Positions 32,972 through 40,308 of a stretch of DNA of 46,091 nucleotides are shown here, in pieces; within the stretch, counting starts at the first letter, position 1; the number at the start of each line of letters is the position of its first letter. The notes below the pieces were generated by a model. It saw nothing but the letters and a program-made list of their open reading frames with translations. It had not been told where the DNA came from and searched no databases. Source of the stretch: an uncultured Paracoccus sp. (GTDB taxonomy: Bacteria; Pseudomonadota; Alphaproteobacteria; Rhodobacterales; Rhodobacteraceae). The DNA lies in NCBI RefSeq assembly GCF_947487305.1, contig NZ_CANKWH010000021.1, forward strand, positions 1 to 46,091, in the 5' to 3' direction. Position numbers and translations under genes: made by a program.

Positions 32972-33094
32972 ATGCTTGGCTTTGTTGCACTCTACAGCGG
33001 TCGCTTCTCGGACATGCTGCGCAGCCGCAAGACCCGCCGCAGCTGGTGGATGGGTCAATTGCCGCATGAAATCGCGGCGCTGAACGCGCGCTGA
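32972..33094 (+). CDS. Small protein of 40 residues, unknown function
   Basis: ATG 32972 follows a strong AGGAAGGAG at 6 bases and the frame closes with TGA at 33094. The product begins MLGFVALYSGRFSDMLRSRK, then has a basic centre (RKTRRSWWMGQLPHEIAALN) and a C-terminal Arg. It is small and basic with a tryptophan pair, somewhat like arginine-rich DUF1127-type small proteins but not a clear member. A perfect terminator (33130-33158) follows 35 bases later, so it is probably the only gene of a short transcript. It is not part of the fucP or TetR genes. Confidence 0.72.
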   Translation: MLGFVALYSGRFSDMLRSRKTRRSWWMGQLPHEIAALNAR

Positions 33095-33129
33095 GCCGCG
33101 CCAGCGAGGACAATCGGTCCTGAGGACGA

Positions 33130-33158
33130 GGCCGGGCATCTGCCCGGCCTTTTTCTTT
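33130..33158 (+). terminator. Strong rho-independent terminator
   Basis: GGCCGGGCA (33130-33138) and TGCCCGGCC (33141-33149) form a perfect 9-bp palindrome, followed by TTTTTCTTT (33150-33158). This is the clearest terminator in the window and ends the small-protein transcript. Confidence 0.93.
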
Positions 33159-33181
33159 GCGGCTTGGGTTTCCGAGGATAC

Positions 33182-33217
33182 TTGCCATCTCTCCCAAGAT
33201 ATAGGTATACAGACCTA
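33182..33217 (+). promoter_or_regulatory. Promoter and operator of the TetR-EamA pair
   Basis: TTGCCA (33182-33187), 18 bases, then TATACA (33206-33211) form a candidate promoter. An inverted repeat TAGGT-N6-ACCTA (33202-33217) covers the -10 box, 20 bases before the tetR start, as expected for an autorepressed TetR gene. Confidence 0.55.
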
Positions 33218-33236
33218 CCTACTCCGAGAGACCACC

Positions 33237-33821
33237 ATGGAATCACCCCAGAAGACCACCAGCGCCCATGACAAGCTGCTGCGCGCCGCCGCCGCGCTCT
33301 TCTATGACAACGGCATCGGCGGCACCGGCATCGATGCCGTGGTGCAGCGCGCGGGCGTCGCAAAGAAGAGCCTCTACAACAATTTCACCTCCAAGGCCGA
33401 TCTGGTCAGCCAGTATCTCGAGGCCCGTCATGCCGAATGGCTGGCGCTGAACGATGCCCGGCAAGAGGGTGCACAGACCCCGCGGGAGCGTATTCTCGCC
33501 GTCTTCGACGCCTACCGCGATCACGCCGAATTCGCCTATGAGCGCGGCTTTCGTGGCTGCGGGCTGTTGAACGCGGCGGCGGAACTGACCGCCGATGATC
33601 CCGGTCGGCAGGTGGTGCGCCGCCACAAAGAAGAGGTCGAGGCGCTGCTGCTGGCGCCCCTCTCTGAACTGCTGCCGGATGACCCGGCGCGGGCCGGGCG
33701 GCTGGCGCGACAGCTCTCGTTCCTTCTGGAAGGCGCGATGGCGCGGGCGGGGCTGGAAGGGTCCAGCGACCAATTGCTCGAGGCACGCGCGATGGCCGCC
33801 GACCTGCTGGTAACGCTGTGA
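33237..33821 (+). CDS. TetR/AcrR family transcriptional regulator
   Basis: A 194-residue repressor. The helix-turn-helix is in residues 10-55 (LLRAAAALFYDNGIGGTGID, then VVQRAGVAKKSLYNNFTSKADL). The helical ligand-binding domain follows, with a Cys at GFRGCGLLNAAAEL near residue 105. It probably represses itself and the downstream exporter through the inverted repeat at 33202-33217. The stop overlaps the EamA start by four bases (GTGA). The inducer is unknown, likely a small compound exported by the partner. Confidence 0.92.
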   Translation: MESPQKTTSAHDKLLRAAAALFYDNGIGGTGIDAVVQRAGVAKKSLYNNFTSKADLVSQYLEARHAEWLALNDARQEGAQTPRERILAVFDAYRDHAEFAYERGFRGCGLLNAAAELTADDPGRQVVRRHKEEVEALLLAPLSELLPDDPARAGRLARQLSFLLEGAMARAGLEGSSDQLLEARAMAADLLVTL

Positions 33822-34750
33822 GCCGCTTTGGCAGCGACTACGCGCTTGGCGTCGGTGCGGTGCTGTTTGCCTCGGTCATCTGGGGTACGACCGGCACGGC
33901 GGCGACCTTCGCGCCCGAGGTCAGCGCCGCCGCCATCGGCGCAGCGGCCATGGGCCTCGGCGGGCTGATGCAGGCGCTCTATGCCGGGCGCAGCATCCGC
34001 GCCAGCCTGCCGGCGCTAGGGGATCACAAGGCGATGCTGCTTCTGGGCGGGCTGGCGGTGGCGATCTATCCGCTGGCCTTCTATGCCTCGATGCGGATGG
34101 CCGGCGTCACCATCGGCACGGTCGTGACCATCGGCTCGGCCCCGATCCTGACGGCGCTGATCGAGTTTGTCTTTGACCGCACCCGCCTCACGGCCCGCTG
34201 GGTCACGGCGGCGCTGATCGGCCTCTCGGGCATGGCTTTGCTGTGTCTGGACAAGGGTGGAAGCCATGGCAGCGGCGCTGTGGGCGGCGATCAGGCGCTG
34301 CTGGGTATCCTCTTGGGACTGATCGGCGGGCTGACCTATGCGCTTTATTCCTGGACCGCGCGCCGGGTGATGCTGGGCGGCATCCGTTCGGACGTGGCGA
34401 TGGGGGCGACCTTCGGCATCGGCGGGCTGCTGCTACTGCCGGTGCTGATCGCCACCGGAGGGCCGTTCCTGCAGTCGTGGCAGAATGCCTCGGTCGGGAT
34501 CTACATGGCCGTGGTGCCGATGTTTCTGGGCTATCTCGCCTTCGGCCTTGGCCTCGCACGCATCCCGGCCAGCACCGCCACCACGCTCACGCTGACCGAG
34601 CCGGTGGTGGCGGCGATCCTTGCAATCCTGATCGTCGGCGAGCGTCTGACGCCGATCGGCTGGACCGGCATCGCGCTGATCATCGGCTGCCTCGCCGTGC
34701 TGACCGCCCCGCGCCGCCGTCCGGCGCTGGCGATGAGCGGCGGAGCCTGA
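33818..34750 (+). CDS. EamA/DMT family transporter
   Basis: A 310-residue protein with ten predicted membrane helices in two EamA repeats. The first begins LFASVIWGTTGTAATFAPEV, and the second begins GLIGGLTYALYSWTARRVM near residue 165 and ends with LTEPVVAAILAILIVGERL, a typical EamA end. Members export metabolites or amino acids. GTG 33818 overlaps the tetR stop, so the two are translationally coupled and probably co-regulated. Confidence 0.9.
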   Translation: MSRFGSDYALGVGAVLFASVIWGTTGTAATFAPEVSAAAIGAAAMGLGGLMQALYAGRSIRASLPALGDHKAMLLLGGLAVAIYPLAFYASMRMAGVTIGTVVTIGSAPILTALIEFVFDRTRLTARWVTAALIGLSGMALLCLDKGGSHGSGAVGGDQALLGILLGLIGGLTYALYSWTARRVMLGGIRSDVAMGATFGIGGLLLLPVLIATGGPFLQSWQNASVGIYMAVVPMFLGYLAFGLGLARIPASTATTLTLTEPVVAAILAILIVGERLTPIGWTGIALIIGCLAVLTAPRRRPALAMSGGA

Positions 34751-34768
34751 CACCCCGCCCTGTGCGCC

Positions 34769-36241
34769 CTAGTCGACCCAATGCACCTTGGTCAGGTCAT
34801 TGGCCTGGGTGGGCGCGTTCTCCCACAGCCCCTCGATCTTGGCATTGGCAACGCCGGTCTTGGCCAGCTGGAACAGGAAGGCGTTGACGTAGTCATCGGC
34901 AATCATGCCCTGCGCCTGTATCAGCAGGTCGCTGCGCGCTGCCGGATCGGTCGTGGCCTTCAGCTGATCCATCAGCGCCACGAACTCGGGCTTGGCATAG
35001 TGGAAATAGTAATCCGGACGGGCATAGATATCGATGTCCATCGGCTCGGTATGGCTGATGACGGTCAGGTCGAAATCACCGCCCTTGAACACCGTTTCCA
35101 GCCATTGTGCCCATTCCATATTGGTGATCTCGGTCTGGATGCCGACCTCGCGCAACTCGGCCGCGATGATCTCGCCGCCGCGCCGGGCATATGGCGGAGG
35201 CGGCAGGGCCAGCCGCAGGGTCAGGTCGCTGACCCCGGCCTCGGCGAGAAGCGCCTTTGATGCCTCGGGGTCATAGGCCGACTTGCCGGTCTCATCGACA
35301 TAGTCGGGATGATGCGGGGCGAAATGGCTGCCGATGGGCGTGCCATAGCCGAACATCGCGCCCTGCACGATATCCTCGCGATTGATCGCATGGGCGATGG
35401 CCTCGCGGACCTTCACATTGTCCAGCGGTGGCTTGGTGTTGTTCATCGCCAGGATGGTTTCGCCCTCGGTGGTGCCGACCAGCACCTTGAAGCGCGGATC
35501 GGCCTGAAGCTGGGCCAGCGTCTCGGGCGCGGGATAGTTCGGGAAGGCATCGACATCGCCGGCCATCATCGCGGCAAAGGCGGCGGTCGGGTCACTGATG
35601 ATGCGGAAGGTCGCGGTCTTCAGCGCCGGCTTCTCGCCCCAATAGCCGTCAAAGGCATTCAGCACGATCCGGTCGCCCTGCACCCAGTTGCCGAACTGGA
35701 AGGGGCCGGTGCCCACGGGTTTCGTCGCCAGATCAGCGGCGCTGGCCTCGTCGACCATGACCGCATCCCCCCAGGCCATCTTGAAGGGGAAATTGCCGTC
35801 AGGCGCGGTCAGCGTCACCCGCACCGTCTGCGGGTCCACCGCCTCGACGGTCTCGATGCCCTCGAACAGCACCTTCTGGGCATTGGTCGAGTCGGCTGCC
35901 CGCGCCCGGTCCAGAGAGAAGACCACATCCTCGGCAGTGAAATCGGCGCCGTCGTGGAACTTCACCCCCGGATGCAGGTGGAAGACATAGACCTTGCCCT
36001 CCTCCTCGACATCCCAGCTTGCCGCCAGCGCGGGCAGGATCGCACCGTCGCTGCCGAAACGGGTCAGCCCCTCGAAGACATTGGCATAGACCACCTCGTC
36101 GGTCGCAGCCGCAGCCCCGGCGGTCGGGTCAAGGTTTGGCGGCTCCAGCACCATGCCAAGGGTGATCGCGTCGGGCGCGGCCCATGCGGTGCCGGCCATC
36201 AGCGCCAGCGCCGCAACCGAGGATGTCATTCTGTGAAACAT
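34769..36241 (-). CDS. ABC transporter substrate-binding protein, peptide/nickel family (SBP_bac_5)
   Basis: A 490-residue periplasmic protein with a signal peptide (1-23, ending GTAWA). Family landmarks are TDEVVYANVFEGLTRFGSDG near residue 48, WDVEEEGKVYVFHLHPGVKFHDG near 76, and FTAEDVVFSLDRARA near 101. The C-terminal half contains VREAIAHAINREDIVQGAMFGYGTP. It should bind oligopeptides or related ligands. No permease or ATPase gene is adjacent, so it is an orphan binding protein or serves a transporter elsewhere. ATG 36241 follows AAGGGGG; the longer upstream frame lies over the pcs gene and is rejected. Confidence 0.9.
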   Translation of the reverse strand: MFHRMTSSVAALALMAGTAWAAPDAITLGMVLEPPNLDPTAGAAAATDEVVYANVFEGLTRFGSDGAILPALAASWDVEEEGKVYVFHLHPGVKFHDGADFTAEDVVFSLDRARAADSTNAQKVLFEGIETVEAVDPQTVRVTLTAPDGNFPFKMAWGDAVMVDEASAADLATKPVGTGPFQFGNWVQGDRIVLNAFDGYWGEKPALKTATFRIISDPTAAFAAMMAGDVDAFPNYPAPETLAQLQADPRFKVLVGTTEGETILAMNNTKPPLDNVKVREAIAHAINREDIVQGAMFGYGTPIGSHFAPHHPDYVDETGKSAYDPEASKALLAEAGVSDLTLRLALPPPPYARRGGEIIAAELREVGIQTEITNMEWAQWLETVFKGGDFDLTVISHTEPMDIDIYARPDYYFHYAKPEFVALMDQLKATTDPAARSDLLIQAQGMIADDYVNAFLFQLAKTGVANAKIEGLWENAPTQANDLTKVHWVD

Positions 36242-36294
36242 GGCGGCCCCCTTGATCCGTTTGGCAGGGATCATTGGCCGGGTAGGACCGGGGT

Positions 36295-36987
36295 TCAAGC
36301 CCTTTCGGGGAACAGCTGCTGCACCGCGCCCGCGACCAGAAGCCAGACCGAGGTGATGACCAGCCCCCAGACCGCCCAGCTGGCCGGGTGGAAATCGACC
36401 GCAATGGCCCAGAGCGCGAACAGCATCCAGGCAATCGCCATGGGCAGCGAAATCGCCCGCCAGCGTTCGGTGCGGACCGGGTGGATGAACTTGATATTGG
36501 TGAACATCGCCGCCGCAAGGGTGATGACGATGAAGGCAATCACCGTCCAATGCGGCTTGATGGCGAAAAGAACCAGCACCACCATGTTCCAGCAGGCGGG
36601 GAAGCCGGCGAAGGAATTGTCCTTCGTTTTCATGCGCGTATCGGCGAAATAGACGACGCTGCCGTAAACGATGACAAAGCTGAGGAACCAGCCGGTCCAG
36701 CCCGAGAGCAACCCCGAGGTGAACAGCGCGAAGGCAGGAATGAACACATAGGTCAGGTAGTCGATGATGAGGTCCATCAGCACCCCGTCATAGGCCGGCC
36801 AGTTGGTTTTCACGTCGAACCGCCGCGCCAGCGGACCATCGACGCCATCGACCACGAAGGCAACCAGCAGCCACAGGAACATTTCCGACCAGTCGCCCTC
36901 GACCGCCGCCAGCATGGCGAGCATCGAAAAGAGCACGCCGGTGGCGGTCAGCAGATGAACGGACAGGGCCTTGAGACGCGGATTCAT
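36295..36987 (-). CDS. pcs: Phosphatidylcholine synthase
   Basis: A 230-residue membrane enzyme that condenses CDP-diacylglycerol with choline to phosphatidylcholine. It carries the CDP-alcohol phosphotransferase motif in the spacing of bacterial Pcs: Asp50-Gly51, Ala54-Arg55, then Gly68, Asp72 and Asp76 (DGVDGPLARRF ... DGVLMDLIIDYL). About seven to eight membrane segments follow. This supports a PC-containing membrane, common in Rhodobacterales, and dependence on external choline. Confidence 0.93.
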   Translation of the reverse strand: MNPRLKALSVHLLTATGVLFSMLAMLAAVEGDWSEMFLWLLVAFVVDGVDGPLARRFDVKTNWPAYDGVLMDLIIDYLTYVFIPAFALFTSGLLSGWTGWFLSFVIVYGSVVYFADTRMKTKDNSFAGFPACWNMVVLVLFAIKPHWTVIAFIVITLAAAMFTNIKFIHPVRTERWRAISLPMAIAWMLFALWAIAVDFHPASWAVWGLVITSVWLLVAGAVQQLFPERA

Positions 36988-37026
36988 ACTGCCGTTCTCG
37001 CAGGTTGCAGGATCAGAGGCAACCGA

Positions 37027-37770
37027 TCAGCGCAGGATCGGCGGGCCTTTCGGGCGCGCGGGCGCGGCTTCTGCCTGCTCGATGCTCAGATCGAAGCGCA
37101 GCGCGAATGCCGGGGGCGCGGTCTCGGCAAAGCTGACATCCACCCCGCCCGGCTGCGGCGGCAGGAAGGCGAGGGTTTCCGCAAGCGCCTTGGCGATGGC
37201 CGGTTGTTCCTCCGGCGGCGCGCCGGCGATCAGCAGGACGTGGCTTTCGGGGCTGTCGCCCGTGCCACCCGCGCCCACCAGCGCCGCGCCGGCGATCATC
37301 CCGCGCAGGTCGGCCAGACGCTCGGCCAGCGGTTCTGCCAGTTGGGCCACCGTTTCCGCAGCAGGGGCGCGCAACTTCAGCGCCGCGCTACCCTCGACCG
37401 GCGCGGATGCCAGCGCGGTCTGCAACCAGGACAGCATCGACTGGTCCAGCAGCATTTCCGAGGGCTGGCCCGGATTGACCAGCAGCCCCGCCCCAGCCTG
37501 CGACAGCAGCCGGGCCAGAACCCGCCCCGGCATCCCGGCATAGGGCATGGCTGTGCCAAAGAAATCCGCCAGCCGATCCTCGGTATCGCAGGCCAAGGCC
37601 ACCTGACCGCCTTCCAGCGGGAACAGCTTCAGCTCGACATCATCGCCGATGGGATCAGCCGCCAGCGCCACGATCAGCTGCGTGTCGGCCAGACGCGACA
37701 GCATCCGCGCGCGGGCAGGCGCATCGGCATCGTGAAACGGAATGGCGGCAAGATCGTCCAACGCGGTCAT
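37027..37770 (-). CDS. SseB family protein
   Basis: A 247-residue soluble protein. The N-terminal part (about 5-120) has the SseB pattern: LDDLAAIPFHDADAPARARM with FPLEGGQVALACDTEDRLADF and GRVLARLLSQAGAGLLVNPGQPSEMLL (in parts). The C-terminal half is a second alpha/beta region, followed by a proline-rich tail. The SseB domain is of unclear function in this group; the E. coli enhanced-serine-sensitivity protein gave the name. Nearest same-strand neighbour is pcs, 39 bases downstream. Confidence 0.75.
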   Translation of the reverse strand: MTALDDLAAIPFHDADAPARARMLSRLADTQLIVALAADPIGDDVELKLFPLEGGQVALACDTEDRLADFFGTAMPYAGMPGRVLARLLSQAGAGLLVNPGQPSEMLLDQSMLSWLQTALASAPVEGSAALKLRAPAAETVAQLAEPLAERLADLRGMIAGAALVGAGGTGDSPESHVLLIAGAPPEEQPAIAKALAETLAFLPPQPGGVDVSFAETAPPAFALRFDLSIEQAEAAPARPKGPPILR

Positions 37771-37882
37771 GGCAGGGGTCCGGATGCAAGGGTCCGCCCC
37801 CGCCTAGACCGCGACCGGGCAAAGGGCAAGCCGCACGCAGGCGTGATTTCCGCCCTCGCCGCCGCATGGGTAAAACGGACAT

Positions 37883-38881
37883 ATGCACCGCAGAACCCTG
37901 ATCGCCACCGCCGCCCTCTCGCCCCTTCTCGCCGCGCCCGCGCTGGCGCAGGATCGGCTGACGCCGATCCTCGACGAGATCGAGGCGCAGGACCGCTTTC
38001 GCGCCATCGCCATCTGGCGGAACGGGACCGAGATCGCCGCCCGCGGCTATCACGGCTGGACGCCCGACCGCGCGACCAACATCAAGTCCGCCTCGAAGTC
38101 CATCGTCTCGGCGCTGGCCGGCATCGCCATCGCCAAGGGCGCGCTTCAGGGGCCGGACCAGCCCATCGCGCCGCTGTTGCAAAACGATTTGCCCCAGGAT
38201 CCCGATCCCCGGCTGGCTCGGGTGACGCTTGGCAATCTTCTGTCGATGCAGGCGGGGCTCGAGCGACAATCGGGCCCGAATTACGGCCGCTGGGTCAGCA
38301 GCCGCAACTGGGTGCGCGCCGCATTGGCCGCGCCCTTCACCCAGAACCCCGGCAGCGGGATGCAATATTCCACCGCCTCGACGCATTTGGTGTCGGCCAT
38401 TCTGACCCGCGCCACCGGCCAAAGCACGCTGGCTCTGGCGCAGGACTGGCTTGCCCCCCTGCCCGGCTTTGCCATCACCGGATGGGAGCGCGACCCGCAG
38501 GGGATCTACCTCGGCGGCAACCAGATGGCGATGAGCACCCGCTCGCTGATGCAGTTCGGCGCGATGTACGCGGATGGCGGGCAGGTTCTGGGCCGTCAGG
38601 TCGTTCCGGCGGACTGGATCGCGCAAAGCTGGCAGCGGCGCACAGCCTCGATCTTCAGCGGTCAGGGCTATGGCTATGGCTGGTTCCTGTCGCGGGCGGG
38701 CGGGCGCGATCTGCGCTATGGCTGGGGCTATGGCGGGCAGATGATCTATGTCTTCCCGCGCCAGGGCCGCGCCGCGCCGCTGGCCATCGCCATGACCTCG
38801 GACCCGGATCAGCCCTCGGCCCGGACCGGCTATCGGGACTATCTGCAGGATCTGGCCGGGCGGATAGCGGCCTCGGTCTGA
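37883..38881 (+). CDS. Serine hydrolase, beta-lactamase class C / PBP4-like fold
   Basis: A 332-residue secreted protein with a signal peptide (1-23, ending APALAQ). The SxxK active site is Ser69-Ala-Ser-Lys72 (NIKSASKSIVSALAG), and the second motif is Tyr162-Ser163-Thr164 (GMQYSTASTHLV). The third region is YGWGYGGQMIYVFPRQG near residue 290. Such enzymes range from esterases and peptidases to class C beta-lactamases; the missing classical YxN and KTG make a true beta-lactamase unlikely. Its 3' end overlaps the convergent glycosylase-family gene by 43 bases. Confidence 0.85.
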   Translation: MHRRTLIATAALSPLLAAPALAQDRLTPILDEIEAQDRFRAIAIWRNGTEIAARGYHGWTPDRATNIKSASKSIVSALAGIAIAKGALQGPDQPIAPLLQNDLPQDPDPRLARVTLGNLLSMQAGLERQSGPNYGRWVSSRNWVRAALAAPFTQNPGSGMQYSTASTHLVSAILTRATGQSTLALAQDWLAPLPGFAITGWERDPQGIYLGGNQMAMSTRSLMQFGAMYADGGQVLGRQVVPADWIAQSWQRRTASIFSGQGYGYGWFLSRAGGRDLRYGWGYGGQMIYVFPRQGRAAPLAIAMTSDPDQPSARTGYRDYLQDLAGRIAASV

Positions 38882-39474
38882 TCTGCCAGACAGTCGGCGA
38901 CCCGGCTTCGCAGATCGGGCAGCAGATCGCTGGCAAACCACGGATTGCGCTTCAGCCAGCCCGAGTTGCGCCAACTGGGATGCGGCAGCGGGATGACCCC
39001 CGGCCCGAAGTCCCGCCAGCGCGCCACCGTGGCGGTGACTTCCCGCGTTCCGAGATGCCAGCGCTGCGCAGAACCGCCGACCAGCAGGGTCAGCCGCGGC
39101 TGCAGGTGCGCCATCACCTCGGCCCGCCATGTCTCGGCGCAGAGCGGCGGCGGCGGCAGGTCGGCGCCCTTCGCGTCATAGCCCGGAAAGCAGAAGGCCA
39201 TCGGCACGATCGCCACCCGGTCGCGGTCATAGAAGGCTTCTTCGTCCAGCCCCATCCAGTCACGCAGCCGGTCGCCCGAGGGATCGGTGAAGGGCTTGCC
39301 GCTTTCATGCACCCTCAGCCCCGGCGCTTGGCCCACGATCAACAGCCGTGCGCCCGGCCGGAACCAGACCACCGGGCGCGGGCGATGCGCGGTGGCGGTC
39401 AGCGCGAATCTTGCGGCGCAGAGGCGACAGGCGGCGATGCGCGCGGACAGGACGGGGGCAGAGGTTTCGATCAT
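38839..39474 (-). CDS. Uracil-DNA glycosylase family protein
   Basis: A 211-residue protein of the UDG superfamily. Motif 1 is LLIVGQAPGLRVHESGKPF near residue 43, with FTDPSGDRLRDWMG following, and motif 2 is PLPHPSWRNSGWLKRNPWF near 165. A CRLC pair near the start could be part of a cluster or zinc site, but the full four-cysteine set of family 4 enzymes is not evident. It probably acts in DNA repair or as a related nucleobase-binding protein. ATG 39474 is used; a frame extension to 39501 exists. The 3' end overlaps the serine hydrolase gene by 43 bases. Confidence 0.8.
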   Translation of the reverse strand: MIETSAPVLSARIAACRLCAARFALTATAHRPRPVVWFRPGARLLIVGQAPGLRVHESGKPFTDPSGDRLRDWMGLDEEAFYDRDRVAIVPMAFCFPGYDAKGADLPPPPLCAETWRAEVMAHLQPRLTLLVGGSAQRWHLGTREVTATVARWRDFGPGVIPLPHPSWRNSGWLKRNPWFASDLLPDLRSRVADCLADQTEAAIRPARSCR

Positions 39475-39654
39475 TGCCCCAAGATAGGTTGCATTCTCCA
39501 CAAGAAAACGCCCGGGCAGTAACGTTTTCTCAGCAGCTGGCAGGTCAAAACTGGACAGGATGGGGGCCGCGACCTATGGTCAGCTGGCAGCCGCCGGGCA
39601 ATTGGTGCAATGGCCCCGCAACGGGCAAGCAAGGAATGACGGACACCGCCGCGA

Positions 39655-40308
39655 ATGCTGGAATTCGACAATGTTTCCAAGTCCTTCTGGACCGGCAAGC
39701 AGCGCAAGGTGATCCTTGACCGCGCCTCGTTCCGGGTCGAGCGTGGCAATTCCCTTGGCATCCTCGCCCCCAATGGCACCGGCAAGACCACGCTGGTCAA
39801 CATGATGTGCGGGCTGGAAAAACCCGACGAGGGCGATATCCGTGCCGAGTGCCGGATTTCCTTCCCGCTCGGCTTCATGGGCGGGGTGGTCAACCGCCAC
39901 TCGGCCAATGAAAACGCCCGCTATATCGCCCGGATCTATGGGCTGGACCCGGATTATGTCGAGGCGTTCTGCCGCTGGCTGACCGATATCGGCGAGTATT
40001 TCGACCGGCCCATAGGCACCTATTCGACCGGGATGCGGCAGCGATTTACCTTCTCGCTGCTGCTGGCGCTGGATTTCGACGTCTACCTGATCGACGAGGG
40101 GATGCCGCAGTCGACGGATGCCGAGTTCAACCGAAAGGCGGGTTCGGTCCTCTATGACCGCCTGCGCAAGGCGACGGTCATCGTCGTCTCGCACCAGCCC
40201 AGCACGATCGAGAAATTCTGCCGCTCGGCCGCCATCATGCGCGACGGAAAACTGTACATGTTCGAGACACTTGACGAGGCCAAGCAGTATTATGACTACA
40301 CCGCCTAA
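39655..40308 (+). CDS. Capsular polysaccharide export ABC transporter, ATP-binding subunit (KpsT-like)
   Basis: A 217-residue ATPase. Walker A is APNGTGKTT (38-46), the signature is YSTGMRQRFTFSLLLAL (123-139) and Walker B is VYLIDEGMP (143-151), matching the KpsT/CtrD/BexA group that powers export of group 2-type capsules across the inner membrane. Its permease partner (KpsM) is not in the window. The gene overlaps the next gene by 17 bases, so it is coupled to the KpsE-like protein. The ribosome-binding site is weak. Confidence 0.9.
   Translation: MLEFDNVSKSFWTGKQRKVILDRASFRVERGNSLGILAPNGTGKTTLVNMMCGLEKPDEGDIRAECRISFPLGFMGGVVNRHSANENARYIARIYGLDPDYVEAFCRWLTDIGEYFDRPIGTYSTGMRQRFTFSLLLALDFDVYLIDEGMPQSTDAEFNRKAGSVLYDRLRKATVIVVSHQPSTIEKFCRSAAIMRDGKLYMFETLDEAKQYYDYTA

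Noticed and set aside
37883..38881. Annotation of the serine hydrolase as an antibiotic-resistance beta-lactamase
   Set aside because: The SxxK and Tyr motifs are present, but the class C YxN and KTG motifs are not, so only the fold can be claimed.
36388..39522. Open frame of over 1000 codons on the plus strand across pcs, the SseB gene and the serine hydrolase
   Set aside because: A frame shadow of well-supported genes, with low-complexity content.
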